In this document: positions 15,901 through 22,700 of the stretch, in pieces | How positions within the stretch are numbered: the stretch's first letter is position 1 | How the letters are laid out: every line of letters begins with the position of its first letter | Virus record (IMG/VR): IMGVR_UViG_3300009151_005549 | Location: 1-26,449 of that record | Direction: 5' to 3' (one strand) | Source: a virus | Length of the DNA: 26,449 bases | Program-made: the position numbers and the translations under genes | Notes under the pieces: generated by a model | Database searches by the model: none | Told to the model about the DNA's origin: nothing | What the model saw: the letters and a program-made list of their open reading frames with translations, nothing else

Positions 15901-17529
15901 TTCTCCAACTTGGCCATAGCTAACACCAGCGAAGGGACCAGTCCGTTACTGGCAGCTGGAGCAACAGATGCTTCAGGCGGCAATATTGTGGCCAATGGCA
16001 CCAGTGTCACACGTTTTGCAACAACCACACTGATTGCTACCGCTGCCAATATTATCAATGCCAACACAGGAATAAGTTCAACTCAGTTTACCGCCAACTT
16101 GTTTGCCTATGTCAACAATACTGCGGCTGGCAACGTGGCATTTAGCAATGTGAGCAACACAGTTGGAACTTCGGGTGCATTGGTAATCACTCAAGATCGA
16201 GACTTGCACGTGGCCAACGCTGCTGTACCAAGCTACTTCTACAAGGTGTTCAATGCCAATGTTGCTTGTGCTCTCAGCAGCCTGAGCACTGGTTACAACA
16301 ACTACAAATTGGTAGATTCCGTAACAGGCAACACCAACTATGTGGGCTTTGTCAAAGACAATTTGAATTCAGCACCTAGCTTGATCACTGCCAGTACTGC
16401 TCTGGTCGAAGCCACAGCAGGCACATACCGATATATTTCGGGTATTCCTTATTACAACACAGGATCACCTACAATTACCATTGCCACACTGGCGGTGGCA
16501 AACTTGTCCGGACAAACATTTAGAAGTGCAGATCCGTTTGTGTTGGCCAGTGGAACAGTGATCGAAGGATCTGGAGCCATATTATCTGCAACACAGACCA
16601 AAGCACTTGGCACAATCAACAATGCTGGCAACAGCTTCCTGACAGGAGCCAACCTAAATGCCAATGTGGGTGTTGGTTCATCTTACACACTTGGCAACTT
16701 GACTGCCAACTTAACAGGAGCCAACAACAGTGTGGCCACTTTGCAGGCCAACATATTCAACGTGGTTGGAACCAGTGCCACAGTGCAGTTGCCAGCAAAT
16801 ATACAGATGTACGCAGGTGCAAACTCTGGCATAAACGAACAGGCAATTACTTGTACACCCACTGCCAACACACAAGCAGCCATACGAATAGTGATGAGCA
16901 CAGCCGGCAACACTCCGGTGTTTTCTAATTCAACCAATTTTTACACTGCCAACGCCTGGTCCGGAGCACAAACCATTGCTGGAACACCAGAAGCTGTGGT
17001 TCGATACGGTGTGCTCAAACAGTATGCAGTTGATCTCAGCACAGGATATTTGCCAGTAGGACCAAACTTGTCAGTCACTGGCGGACGCACCAGCACACAG
17101 TACTTTACTTTTGCATTTGCAAGACCGAGTCTTGCAAACTTTGATATTAGATTAACCACAACCACAGGTGTTGCAGGCGTATGGCTGGCTGCACCTGGAA
17201 CCACAATAGACAAAAGCGGATTCTCATCGCCCACACCGGGGTTCCCAGGACCTACCAGTACCATCAACGGATGGTTAGAAGCATCTACTCAGTATGCTGG
17301 ATCAGGAGTTCCTGGTGCAGCCACTGGCACAGGCGGCAACGGGTCAAATGGTTGTGCCTTGACCGGGGCAGATGTAATTCCATTAAATACAGCAATCTCT
17401 AACGTAGCTTACACAATGACCCTAGGATCTCAAAACGCCGCCAACAGCACTGGTACCAATATTCTAATTAGAATTGCGTTAGCGGCCGGACAATCTATCA
17501 CAGATCTGCAGATAGGAGTGGTGTCTTAA
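10000..17529 (+). CDS. Giant fibre/adhesin protein with TGN-type repeats and four PKD-like domains
   Basis: 2,509 residues. The N-terminus (MTQYVIDIGAVPDDGQGDPL) and a YDLGSLSQRFNTIY element begin a fibre-type protein. Residues of about 110-1145 are glycine/asparagine/threonine-rich repeats built around SATGNITGGN and G-N-Y-I-L-G-N-G. Residues of about 1145-1440 hold a fibre module with DAATKLYVDN (1202) and RILVKDQANAVQNG (about 1275), shared with the gene at 19756. Residues of about 1530-1960 carry four PKD-like signatures: WQFGDG (1563), SFGDG (1661), NYGDG (1774) and WSWGDS (1898). The C-terminal 500 residues are beta-rich and unrecognised, ending in D-L-Q-I-G-V-V-S. No signal peptide, as expected for a virion protein. 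It ends in a TAATG overlap with the next gene. I infer a very long tail fibre or baseplate adhesin; the exact position in the virion is unknown. Confidence 0.83.
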   Translation: MTQYVIDIGAVPDDGQGDPLRTAFAFTNDNFNQIFESGPVGSNVKIANNTITTTVINSNLILSPSGIGKIQVNNTLLPRIDNVYDLGSLSQRFNTIYVGSGGLDITGSIVVSGNITADYFIGNGSALTGIVATTGSRVENGNSNINIPAAGSNIFVTVNGTGNIVVFSNTGAYVAGEVSATGNITGNYILGNGALLTGINANYSNANVAAYLPTYTGNLVSLTGPVTTTSNVTGGNIRTSGQITATGNITGGNVDTNRVNAANITVGGPVSASGNVTGNYILGNGALLTGINANYSNANVAAYLPTYTGNLVSLTGPVTTTANVTGANIRTSGQITATGNVTAGNVDTGRVNAATITASGNVSGAYFLGDGSQLTNLPAGNYSNANVAAYLPTYTGNLVSLAGPVTTTSNITGANIRTTGQITATGNITAGNVDTSRVNAATVTVSGPVSASGNVTGAYFLGDGSQLTNLPAGNYSNANVAAYLPTYTGNLVSLTGPVTTTANITGGNLLTSGQATVTGNITAGNVDATKVNAVTVAASGSISAVGNITGNNLIGVTVTGTTVTATANVVGGNITTAGQISSTGNITGGNLSVPGGTVSSLTVSAAGNIRGGNLVTPGFITATGNITGGNVDTGNIHAGNINVDSIVSAQGNVYGNTFVGNGLSVSGNVSAGNISVSGTFGATTLSASGNVIGGNLLTTGKVSAVGNVSGNYFVGNGALLTGITVTAGSSLLNGNSNVVVGANGNVTVGVSGTSNIAQFANTGAYVTGVISATGNIAGSYLLGNGALITGLPAGYSNADVAAYLPTYSGNLPNLTGLVSTTGNVSGNYFIGNGSLLTGVTASGVNANALTGNTLSSNVLNSSLTSVGTLSNLSVTGNTNSGNLSTGGTISATGNITGNYILGNGASLTGVITSVANINLGTSNVTVVSSGGNVTVGIGGTSNVAVFSTTGEYVTGLISATGNITGSNLLTAGLISATANVTAGNINTAGLISATGNVTGNYFIGNGSQLTGVAASSVNANALVGNTLSSNVLYSSLTQVGTLSSLTVTGNTTSGNLLTGGLISATGNVIGGNIVTSGSGGNITGANVISATTFSAAANILGGNVLTNGLISATGNATVGNLSTAGLITATGNISGNNIFATGLASVTGNVIAGNVNTGAIRPVSGPLTITTASGNLNLQPAGNIVLANTYINSVAYPAQDTDAATKLYVDNMVSTAIAYHTPVYAATTTTLATTTGGTITYAQPNGVANGVGATLTTTGSFNLVDTSNVQTLGTRILVKDQANAVQNGIYTWANATAIVRATDADEYGPDSSQQISLNDYFFTSTGNVNLGAAFIVNSPLGTITFGTSNITFALFSQTTAYTANVDAGLSLTGTVFSAKVDLNTTAFDAGGNIIVKAGANLTTPNIGAATGTSLSLIGNINSGNVNTSGLISATGNITSAANVTGGNILTGGTISATGNITAGYFSGNGAGLSNVIASGGVGNTITLGTPTDGSLTANVAYPGWTTGTFVTDGLDDLNQVSLNIANSTYVGNAYITANVYSGPSPLSVAFTGRYIGNPNSFLWQFGDGTANATTANAVHTFSNALGGTFTVNFTAFNTNGTYNGNAANGAKGSTSTASISNIVLYTPSPIPSFTLSSNSFNTGNIITITNTSQYVVWYDLSFGDGTANFTAGPGLGNTSFTNVTHQYNSVSSNADSLYSAVLSGTSNTAGPGNVTVVSSASNVKVYAPQTGNVFVTANRANVINGLGGISFRNDSNGTPGNTASFGAQQLYNFNYGDGNISNVNVGTGIAGNPAAANVTNTFVLSAANQAGNVYQQFTANLFLYTGYSSSPARSGNITITIEPQVRGNYIGTTANVVTDATANTGNARVGYLYTDYNTSNRSTFTFQNTSQNSNLANWSWGDSTFSNGVSNVGNTLHTYNSTGAFTVALTANGTPNGITSTAQSNTISNVGYIFIAANPTAPTNLSGFSNLAIANTSEGTSPLLAAGATDASGGNIVANGTSVTRFATTTLIATAANIINANTGISSTQFTANLFAYVNNTAAGNVAFSNVSNTVGTSGALVITQDRDLHVANAAVPSYFYKVFNANVACALSSLSTGYNNYKLVDSVTGNTNYVGFVKDNLNSAPSLITASTALVEATAGTYRYISGIPYYNTGSPTITIATLAVANLSGQTFRSADPFVLASGTVIEGSGAILSATQTKALGTINNAGNSFLTGANLNANVGVGSSYTLGNLTANLTGANNSVATLQANIFNVVGTSATVQLPANIQMYAGANSGINEQAITCTPTANTQAAIRIVMSTAGNTPVFSNSTNFYTANAWSGAQTIAGTPEAVVRYGVLKQYAVDLSTGYLPVGPNLSVTGGRTSTQYFTFAFARPSLANFDIRLTTTTGVAGVWLAAPGTTIDKSGFSSPTPGFPGPTSTINGWLEASTQYAGSGVPGAATGTGGNGSNGCALTGADVIPLNTAISNVAYTMTLGSQNAANSTGTNILIRIALAAGQSITDLQIGVVS
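10530..11510 (+). repeat. Four tandem 87-93-residue modules in the 2,509-residue fibre
   Basis: Each module carries Y-S-N-A-N-V-A-A-Y-L-P-T-Y-T-G-N-L-V-S-L. The Tyr codons start at 10606, 10882, 11143 and 11422, giving spacings of 276, 261 and 279 bp. A fifth, diverged copy (Y-S-N-A-D-V-A-A-Y-L-P) starts at 12382. The first two modules share the G-N-Y-I-L-G-N-G lead-in and the next two share G-A-Y-F-L-G-D-G, so pairs have duplicated or swapped parts. Confidence 0.85.
12478..13200 (+). repeat. Duplicated NANAL-TLSSNVL fibre module
   Basis: Residues with V-N-A-N-A-L-T-G-N-T-L-S-S-N-V-L (from about 12530) recur as V-N-A-N-A-L-V-G-N-T-L-S-S-N-V-L (from about 13050). Each is followed by S-S-L-T-x-V-G-T-L-S and V-T-G-N-T. 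The copies lie about 515 bp apart. The S-N-V-L-x-S-S-L-T-x-V-G-T-L pattern is common in phage and other surface fibres. Confidence 0.75.
13432..14330 (+). repeat. Fibre module shared with the 2,190-residue fibre (copy 1)
   Basis: The segment from V-T-G-N-V-I-A-G-N-V-N-T through DAATKLYVDN, G-V-G-A-T-L-T-T-T-G-S-F-N-L, RILVKDQANAVQNG and T-P-N-I-G-A-A-T-G-T-S closely matches 22171-23060 in protein, with clear but lower nucleotide similarity. This is a recognisable phage fibre domain (DAATK-YVD ... ILVKDQ ... NGIY). Confidence 0.85.
14600..15860 (+). other. PKD-like domain cluster within the giant fibre
   Basis: Four immunoglobulin-fold PKD signatures, each an aromatic-x-F/Y/W-G-D-[GS] turn, are encoded near 14686, 14980, 15319 and 15691. 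At least three are followed 15-40 residues later by a H-x-F/Y strand (V-H-T-F, V-T-H-Q-Y, L-H-T-Y). PKD domains act as spacers or glycan-binding modules in many surface proteins. Confidence 0.72.
17384..17391 (+). promoter_or_regulatory. Possible internal late-promoter motif upstream of the gene at 17529
   Basis: TAAATACA occurs inside the 3' end of the giant gene, about 140 nt before the next start. It is the only intragenic copy I found by eye on this strand. It may be chance. Confidence 0.2.
17514..17518 (+). promoter_or_regulatory. Shine-Dalgarno AGGAG for the gene at 17529
   Basis: AGGAG lies within the last codons of the giant fibre gene, 10 nt before an ATG that overlaps its stop as TAATG. 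This supports both the chosen start and coupled translation. Confidence 0.7.
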
Positions 17530-19019
17530 TGGCTGCTTCGTTTAACGAATCACAAAAGATTGATTATCTTTGGAAAAAGGTTGGTTACGGTGTAACCAAA
17601 ACAGCCGAGCCAGCCTCCAAAGAAGCCTTTAACGAAAGTATTGCCAGTCCACTGTTGTATCGCGGCGACCTTATCTGGACACAGAGTGGAAACATACCTG
17701 CCTCACCGCCTGCCAATACCACGCCACTGGTGCAGGTATACAAAGATGGCGGCGGAGCCGGATACAGTCCCACAGTACAATGTACAGAAGATCTCACAGC
17801 ACCAGACAATCAAACTTGGAAAACAAACTCAATCAACTGGATTCCCACACAGTTTGGTGACAATTATCTGGTGCAGGTTTATGCGGCTGCACCTGGTATT
17901 ACAAATGCTCAAACAGTAGGTACCAAGTTGTTTGGTGCAGGATCGGGTGCAGACGACACCTGGTTCTTTGATTATCAATCAGGTGTACTAAACTTTAACG
18001 GCGCAACTATACCAGCAGCCATTGGTACCGGAACAGCCAACACAATCTATGTTGTGGGTTATAGATATGTGGGTGAATTTGGTGTAGACACTACATTCAT
18101 CAGCAACGGTACCAGCAATGTAAGCATTGCCACTGCTAACGCCAACATCACCATGAGTGTGAATGGCACAGGTAATGTGGTTGTGATCGCCAACACAGGT
18201 GCATATGTTTCTGGAGCAGTAAGCGTATCAGGCAACATCACCGGCGGCAACATACTGTCCGACAACTATTATTATGCCAATGGTACACCAGTACCACCGG
18301 GTGTGATATACACTGCCAACACAGCACCTCCGGTATCACCTGCGCCCAAGGTAACTGACCAGTGGTATGATACTGCCAACGATGTGCTGTATGAATATCT
18401 TGATGATGGCACAAGCACCTACTGGATTGACACAACCAGTCCTGCATTTGCAGGTGGAGTAGTTGCTAATGTGGCAATTTCTGGCACCCTGGTACCGGTT
18501 GGCAATGTCACCTATGACATTGGTACTAGCACAGTATATTTCCGTAACACGTATACTCAGAATCTTTATACCAACAACAGATTGCCTGCGTTCAACATGC
18601 CACTGGGTGCAGTGGTACAAACAGTGATGAGTTCAAGCCTTGGAGGCAGTATCACAAACAGCACCAGCTATGCAGACATCAGCTATGCCAACGTGACTAT
18701 TACCCCATCAAGTGCAACCAGCAAGATTTTTGTTGTGGCCACGGGTACTGCTAGTTTTACATCACTGGCAGGACAAGACGTCACAGCTGACACTCAGTTG
18801 GTTAGAAGCCCTAGCACCAGTTTGCAAATACAAACATGCGGAACAACAGTGTCAGGCGGTGGTATTGGAGTTACGGGTTCTGTATCTTACAGTTATGTAG
18901 ACAGCCCGGGAACCACATCGCCGGTGACCTACAAATTACAACAAAAAGTGTCCAATGCTAGTAGTACACTTACCAGCACAAATATTTGGTTAATAGCCAT
19001 GGAGATTACCTCATCATGA
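17529..19019 (+). CDS. Tail-fibre protein (MAASFNESQKIDYLWKKVGYG type)
   Basis: 496 residues. Residues of about 1-186 form a conserved-looking head. It has MAASFNESQKIDYLWKKVGY, K-E-A-F-N-E-S-I-A-S-P-L-L, the duplicated-looking Q-T-W-K-T-N-S-I-N-W-I-P-T-Q-F-G segment and W-F-F-D-Y-Q-S-G-V-L-N-F-N-G. I associate this head with fibre proteins of T4-like cyanophages and their relatives. A short TGN-repeat stalk follows, then residues of about 232-345, a Y-Y-Y-A-N-G to S-P-A-F-A-G-G module shared with the gene at 19756, and a different beta-rich tip (about 350-496: MPLGAVVQTVMSSS ... SATSKIFVVATG ... IWLIAMEI). That tip pattern occurs in many phage receptor-binding ends. The gene is coupled upstream by TAATG and downstream by ATGA. 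A structural fibre role is likely; receptor unknown. Confidence 0.82.
   Translation: MAASFNESQKIDYLWKKVGYGVTKTAEPASKEAFNESIASPLLYRGDLIWTQSGNIPASPPANTTPLVQVYKDGGGAGYSPTVQCTEDLTAPDNQTWKTNSINWIPTQFGDNYLVQVYAAAPGITNAQTVGTKLFGAGSGADDTWFFDYQSGVLNFNGATIPAAIGTGTANTIYVVGYRYVGEFGVDTTFISNGTSNVSIATANANITMSVNGTGNVVVIANTGAYVSGAVSVSGNITGGNILSDNYYYANGTPVPPGVIYTANTAPPVSPAPKVTDQWYDTANDVLYEYLDDGTSTYWIDTTSPAFAGGVVANVAISGTLVPVGNVTYDIGTSTVYFRNTYTQNLYTNNRLPAFNMPLGAVVQTVMSSSLGGSITNSTSYADISYANVTITPSSATSKIFVVATGTASFTSLAGQDVTADTQLVRSPSTSLQIQTCGTTVSGGGIGVTGSVSYSYVDSPGTTSPVTYKLQQKVSNASSTLTSTNIWLIAMEITSS
18224..18570 (+). repeat. YYYANG-SPAFAGG module, copy 1
   Basis: This matches 24675-25010 in the 2,190-residue fibre. 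Shared elements include N-Y-Y-Y-A-N-G, W-Y-(D/N)-T, D-V-L-Y-E-Y-L-x-D-G-T-S, D-T-T-S-P-A-F-A-G-G-V-V-A-N-V-A-I-S-G and Y-D-I-G. Nucleotide identity is high around the SPAFAGG segment, pointing to exchange between fibre genes. Confidence 0.85.
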
Positions 19020-19687
19020 TAACACTGTTTCATGCTATACAGAGTCTGGTGCCCGGGGCAGAAGTCAGTGTGGGCATGTATGACAAAACAATAATCTGGC
19101 ACAAGCCCGAAACGGCTCCAGTGACCACGGCACAAATACTCGAAGAGCAACGGCGACTGCAACAGGCCTATGACTGGAACATGTATCAACGTAATCGTGC
19201 TAGAGAGTATCCTAGTGTGCAAGAACAACTGGATGCACTGTATCATGCCGGTGTTTTTCCAGCAGCCATGGCAGCCAGAATACGAGCAGTAAAAGAAAAG
19301 TATCCACGTCATCCAATGGGCGATTCACCAACAGCAAATCCACAAACGGTTGAAAATCCAGTGGCAAAAATGACAGTTGAGCAATGGCTAGCAGAAGAAA
19401 CAAAAATGACTGATCAGGAATGGCTGGCCCAACAACAATCGGCCAGCCCAATGACTAGAGAACAGTGGTTGGCAAGCCAACAACAGATCAAGATCACTCA
19501 TGCACCAACATTGTTGCGAGATTCTCGCCCTACCATGACAGCAGAAGAATGGCTGGCTCAGCAAACAGCTCAGATAAATGAGCCAACAATGACTAGAGAA
19601 CAGTGGTTTGAACAACAAAAAACCGCTCTGCAACCGCGTCAAATGACCCGAGAACAGTGGCTGGCAGAGCAAGCAAACATAAAATAA
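19016..19687 (+). CDS. Fibre accessory/assembly-type protein with six MTxEQWL motifs
   Basis: I chose the ATG at 19016, which overlaps the previous stop as ATGA and follows a GGAGA; the in-frame TTG at 18986 has no support. The product has 223 residues. Residues of about 40-100 (LEEQRRLQQAYDWNMYQRNR, then A-R-E-Y-P-S-V-Q-E-Q-L-D-A-L-Y-H-A-G and R-A-V-K-E-K-Y-P) form a mostly helical element. I recognise it from small proteins encoded beside tail fibres in T4-like marine phages. Residues 119-220 carry six motifs of the form M-T-x-[ED]-[QE]-W-[LF], separated by Gln/Ala-rich or Pro-containing linkers. Position between two fibre genes suggests a fibre-assembly chaperone or adaptor; this is inference. 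No enzyme motif, signal peptide or membrane segment is present. Confidence 0.72.
   Translation: MITLFHAIQSLVPGAEVSVGMYDKTIIWHKPETAPVTTAQILEEQRRLQQAYDWNMYQRNRAREYPSVQEQLDALYHAGVFPAAMAARIRAVKEKYPRHPMGDSPTANPQTVENPVAKMTVEQWLAEETKMTDQEWLAQQQSASPMTREQWLASQQQIKITHAPTLLRDSRPTMTAEEWLAQQTAQINEPTMTREQWFEQQKTALQPRQMTREQWLAEQANIK
19370..19672 (+). repeat. Six in-frame MTxEQWL motif repeats
   Basis: The Met codons start at 19370, 19406, 19451, 19535, 19589 and 19643. Cores are MTVEQWLAEE, MTDQEWLAQQ, MTREQWLASQ, MTAEEWLAQQ, MTREQWFEQQ and MTREQWLAEQ. The 20 bases starting at 19451 and at 19589 are identical, so copying was fairly recent, while linkers vary in length and sequence. Confidence 0.9.
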
Positions 19688-19688
19688 T

Positions 19689-19719
19689 ACAGACTGTAAT
19701 TTCTAAATCTGTTTTTTTT
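19689..19719 (+). terminator. Possible weak terminator running into the late promoter
   Basis: ACAGA (19689-19693) can pair with TCTGT (19708-19712), a 5-bp stem with a 14-nt loop, followed by eight T residues (19712-19719). The stem is weak. The last T is also the first base of the TATAAATA promoter. Confidence 0.35.
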
Positions 19720-19726
19720 ATAAATA
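19719..19726 (+). promoter_or_regulatory. T4-type late promoter TATAAATA
   Basis: A perfect match to the T4 late-promoter consensus TATAAATA lies in the 68-bp gap, 29 nt before the ATG at 19756 and on the correct strand. In T4 such sites are read by host RNA polymerase with a phage late sigma factor and sliding clamp. It implies late, replication-linked expression of the downstream fibre genes. Confidence 0.78.
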
Positions 19727-19742
19727 CAATATAACCAATACC

Positions 19743-19747
19743 AGGAG
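19743..19747 (+). promoter_or_regulatory. Shine-Dalgarno AGGAG for the 2,190-residue fibre gene
   Basis: AGGAG lies 8 nt before the ATG at 19756 and downstream of the late promoter, which supports this start. Confidence 0.8.
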
Positions 19748-19755
19748 CTTAATCA

Positions 19756-22700
19756 ATGGCATTTCCAACAACACCCACAAACGGTCAAGTAACCGTAGTT
19801 AATCAGGTATCATACCAGTATTCCAGCGCAACCAACAGCTGGACTAGAATTTTATCCACAGCAAATGTTATTACTGCCAATACCATTGCAGTAAATGGCA
19901 ACTTGACTGTGGGTGTGGACATTGTTGCCAGCGGCAACATCACAGGTAATTATTACTTTGGTAACGGTAGTCAATTAACTGGGGTTACAGCGTCAAGTGC
20001 AGGTTTCCCAATCACAGCAGGCAACAGCAATATTGCAGCAGCAGCCAATAGCAATATTGCAATCACGGTTACAGGAACTCCTAATGTTGCTGTGTTTGCC
20101 CCAACTGGTGAATATGTTACAGGTGTTGTTAGTGCAAGCGGTACAGTAACAGGTGGCAATTTGGCCACTGGCGGAACAGCAAGTGCAGCAGGCACCGTAA
20201 CAGGTGGCAATTTGGCCACAGGTGGAACAGCGTCGGCTACAGGTACAGTAACAGGTGGCAATTTGGCCACAGGTGGAACAGCTTCGGCTACAGGTACAGT
20301 AACAGGTGGCAATTTGGCCACAGGCGGAACAGCTTCGGCTGCTGGCACAATAACCGGTGGAAACATTGCCACAGGCGGTACTGCAAGTGCTACCGGCAAT
20401 GTCACAGGTGGCAACCTAGTAACCAGCGGAGTAACACAAACAGGCAATTTTAGTATTACTGGCAATGTAATTGGTAATTTATTGCCCTCTGCTAATGCAA
20501 CATACAGTCTTGGCGGCCCAGGACAACTTTGGAAAAACTTGTATCTAAGCGGTAACACACTGGTTCTTGGTGATCAATCACTCAGCTCAAATGCCACTGC
20601 AATTTTTACAGCCAATAATTTTAGTTCCAACAATCTAGCTGCAACTAATGCGGTAGCAGCAGGAACCACTGTTAGTGCAGTGGGCAACGTAATTGGTGGC
20701 AACGTAACAACAGTAGGCCAAGTAAGTGCAACTGGTACCATAACAGGTGGCAATATTGCCACAGGTGGTACCGCAAGTGCTACAGGCAACATCACAGGTG
20801 GCAATGTACTCACAGGTGGGTTAATCAGTGCCACTGGAACAATAACTGGTGTTGACACAATAACAGGTGGAAATATTGCCACAGGTGGCACAGCATCAGC
20901 AACAGGCAATATCACTGGCGGCAATGTACTCACAGGTGGACTGATCAGTGCTACATCAACCATCACAAGTGCTGCCACAATAACAGGTGGCAACTTGGCC
21001 ACAGGTGGCACTGCAAGTGCAACCGGAACAATAACCGGCGGCAATTTGGCCACAGGCGGAACTGCGTCAGCAGCAGGAACTGTAACAGGTGGAAACATTG
21101 CTACAGGCGGTACCGCAAGTGCCACAGGCAATATCACAGGTGGCAATGTCTTAACAGCCGGTCAAGTAAGTGCAACCGGCAACGTAACTGGTAACTATAT
21201 CCTGGGTAACGGTGCGTCCTTGACCGGAGTCATCACAAGTGTGGCCAACATCAACAATGGCACATCAAATGTGACTATTGCTGCTGCCAACGCCAACGTT
21301 ACAGTCAGTGTTAATGGCACATCAAATGTTGCGGTATTTGCTACAACAGGTGAATATGTTACAGGTGTTGTGAGTGCAAGCGGTACAGTAACTGGTGGAA
21401 ACATTGCCACAGGCGGTACATCAAGTGCAACAGGTACAGTAACCGGCGGCAATTTGCTAACTGGTGGGTTGATCAGTGCCACTGGAACAATAACTGGTGT
21501 TGACACAATAACAGGTGGCAACTTGGCCACAGGCGGTACTACGTCAGCAACAGGTAACATAACTGGTGGTAATTTGTTAACAGGTGGCCTAATCAGTGCC
21601 ACATCAACTATCACAAGTGCTGCTACCGTAACTGGTGGCAACTTGGCCACTGGCGGAACAGCTTCGGCTGCAGGAACAATAACAGGTGGAAATATTGCCA
21701 CAGGTGGTACCGCAAGTGCCACAGGCAATGTCACAGGTGGCAATGTACTCACAGGTGGGTTAATCAGTGCTACTGGCAATATTACTGGTGGTAATATTGC
21801 CACTACTGGCACATTTGGCGCAGCAAGTCTGAGTGCATCAGGTAATGTCACTGGTGGTAATTTGCTAACAGGTGGTTTGATAAGTGCTACTTCAACTATC
21901 ACAAGTGCTGCCACAATAACAGGTGGCAATTTGGCCACAGGCGGCACAGCGTCAGCGACAGGAACAATTACTGGTGGAAACATTGCCACAGGCGGCACAG
22001 CGTCAGCGACAGGAACAATTACTGGTGGAAACATTGCCACAGGCGGTACTGCAAGTGCAGCAGGTAACATAACTGGTGGTAATTTGTTGACAGGTGGACT
22101 GATCAGTTCAACTGGCAGCATCACAACAACATCTAACATTTCAGGCGGCAACTTGTTGACCTCTGGACTGGTATCAGTAACTGGCAATGTTATTGCTGGC
22201 AATGTTAATACCAGCACTATCAGACCCACAAGTGGTGCATTGACAATCAGCACAGCATCAGGTAATTTGAACTTGAATCCTGCTGGCAATATTGTATTGT
22301 CTGCAAATACCTGGATCAACAATGTAAATTATCCGGCTCAAGCATCTGATGCAGCCACAAAAGAATATGTTGACAATCTTGCTACAACAGCTATTGCTTA
22401 TCACCAACCAGTTTTTGCAGCAACAACTACTACCCTGGCTACAACCACAGGTGGTACAGTAACTTACAACAATGGTACGTCTGGGGTTGGTGCCACATTG
22501 ACCACAACTGGCTCATTCAACTTGATCGATACTGCCAATGTTCAAACAGTTGGCACACGTATTCTGGTCAAAGATCAGGCCAATGCTGTGCAAAACGGTG
22601 TGTATGTTTACACCAGTAGTACAGTAATTACTCGTTCAACAGACGCTGACACATACGGGCCAGACAGTACAACTGATTTGAGTATCAATGATTATTTCTT

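Noticed and set aside
18986-19015. TTG at 18986 as start of the MTxEQWL protein
   Set aside because: The ATG at 19016 overlaps the previous stop as ATGA and has a GGAGA upstream, the usual arrangement in this region.
10000-19687. Possibility of a diversity-generating retroelement with a variable region in a fibre tip
   Set aside because: No reverse transcriptase, no template repeat and no C-type-lectin-like variable end is visible in the window. Repeat differences do not favour adenine positions in any way I can see.
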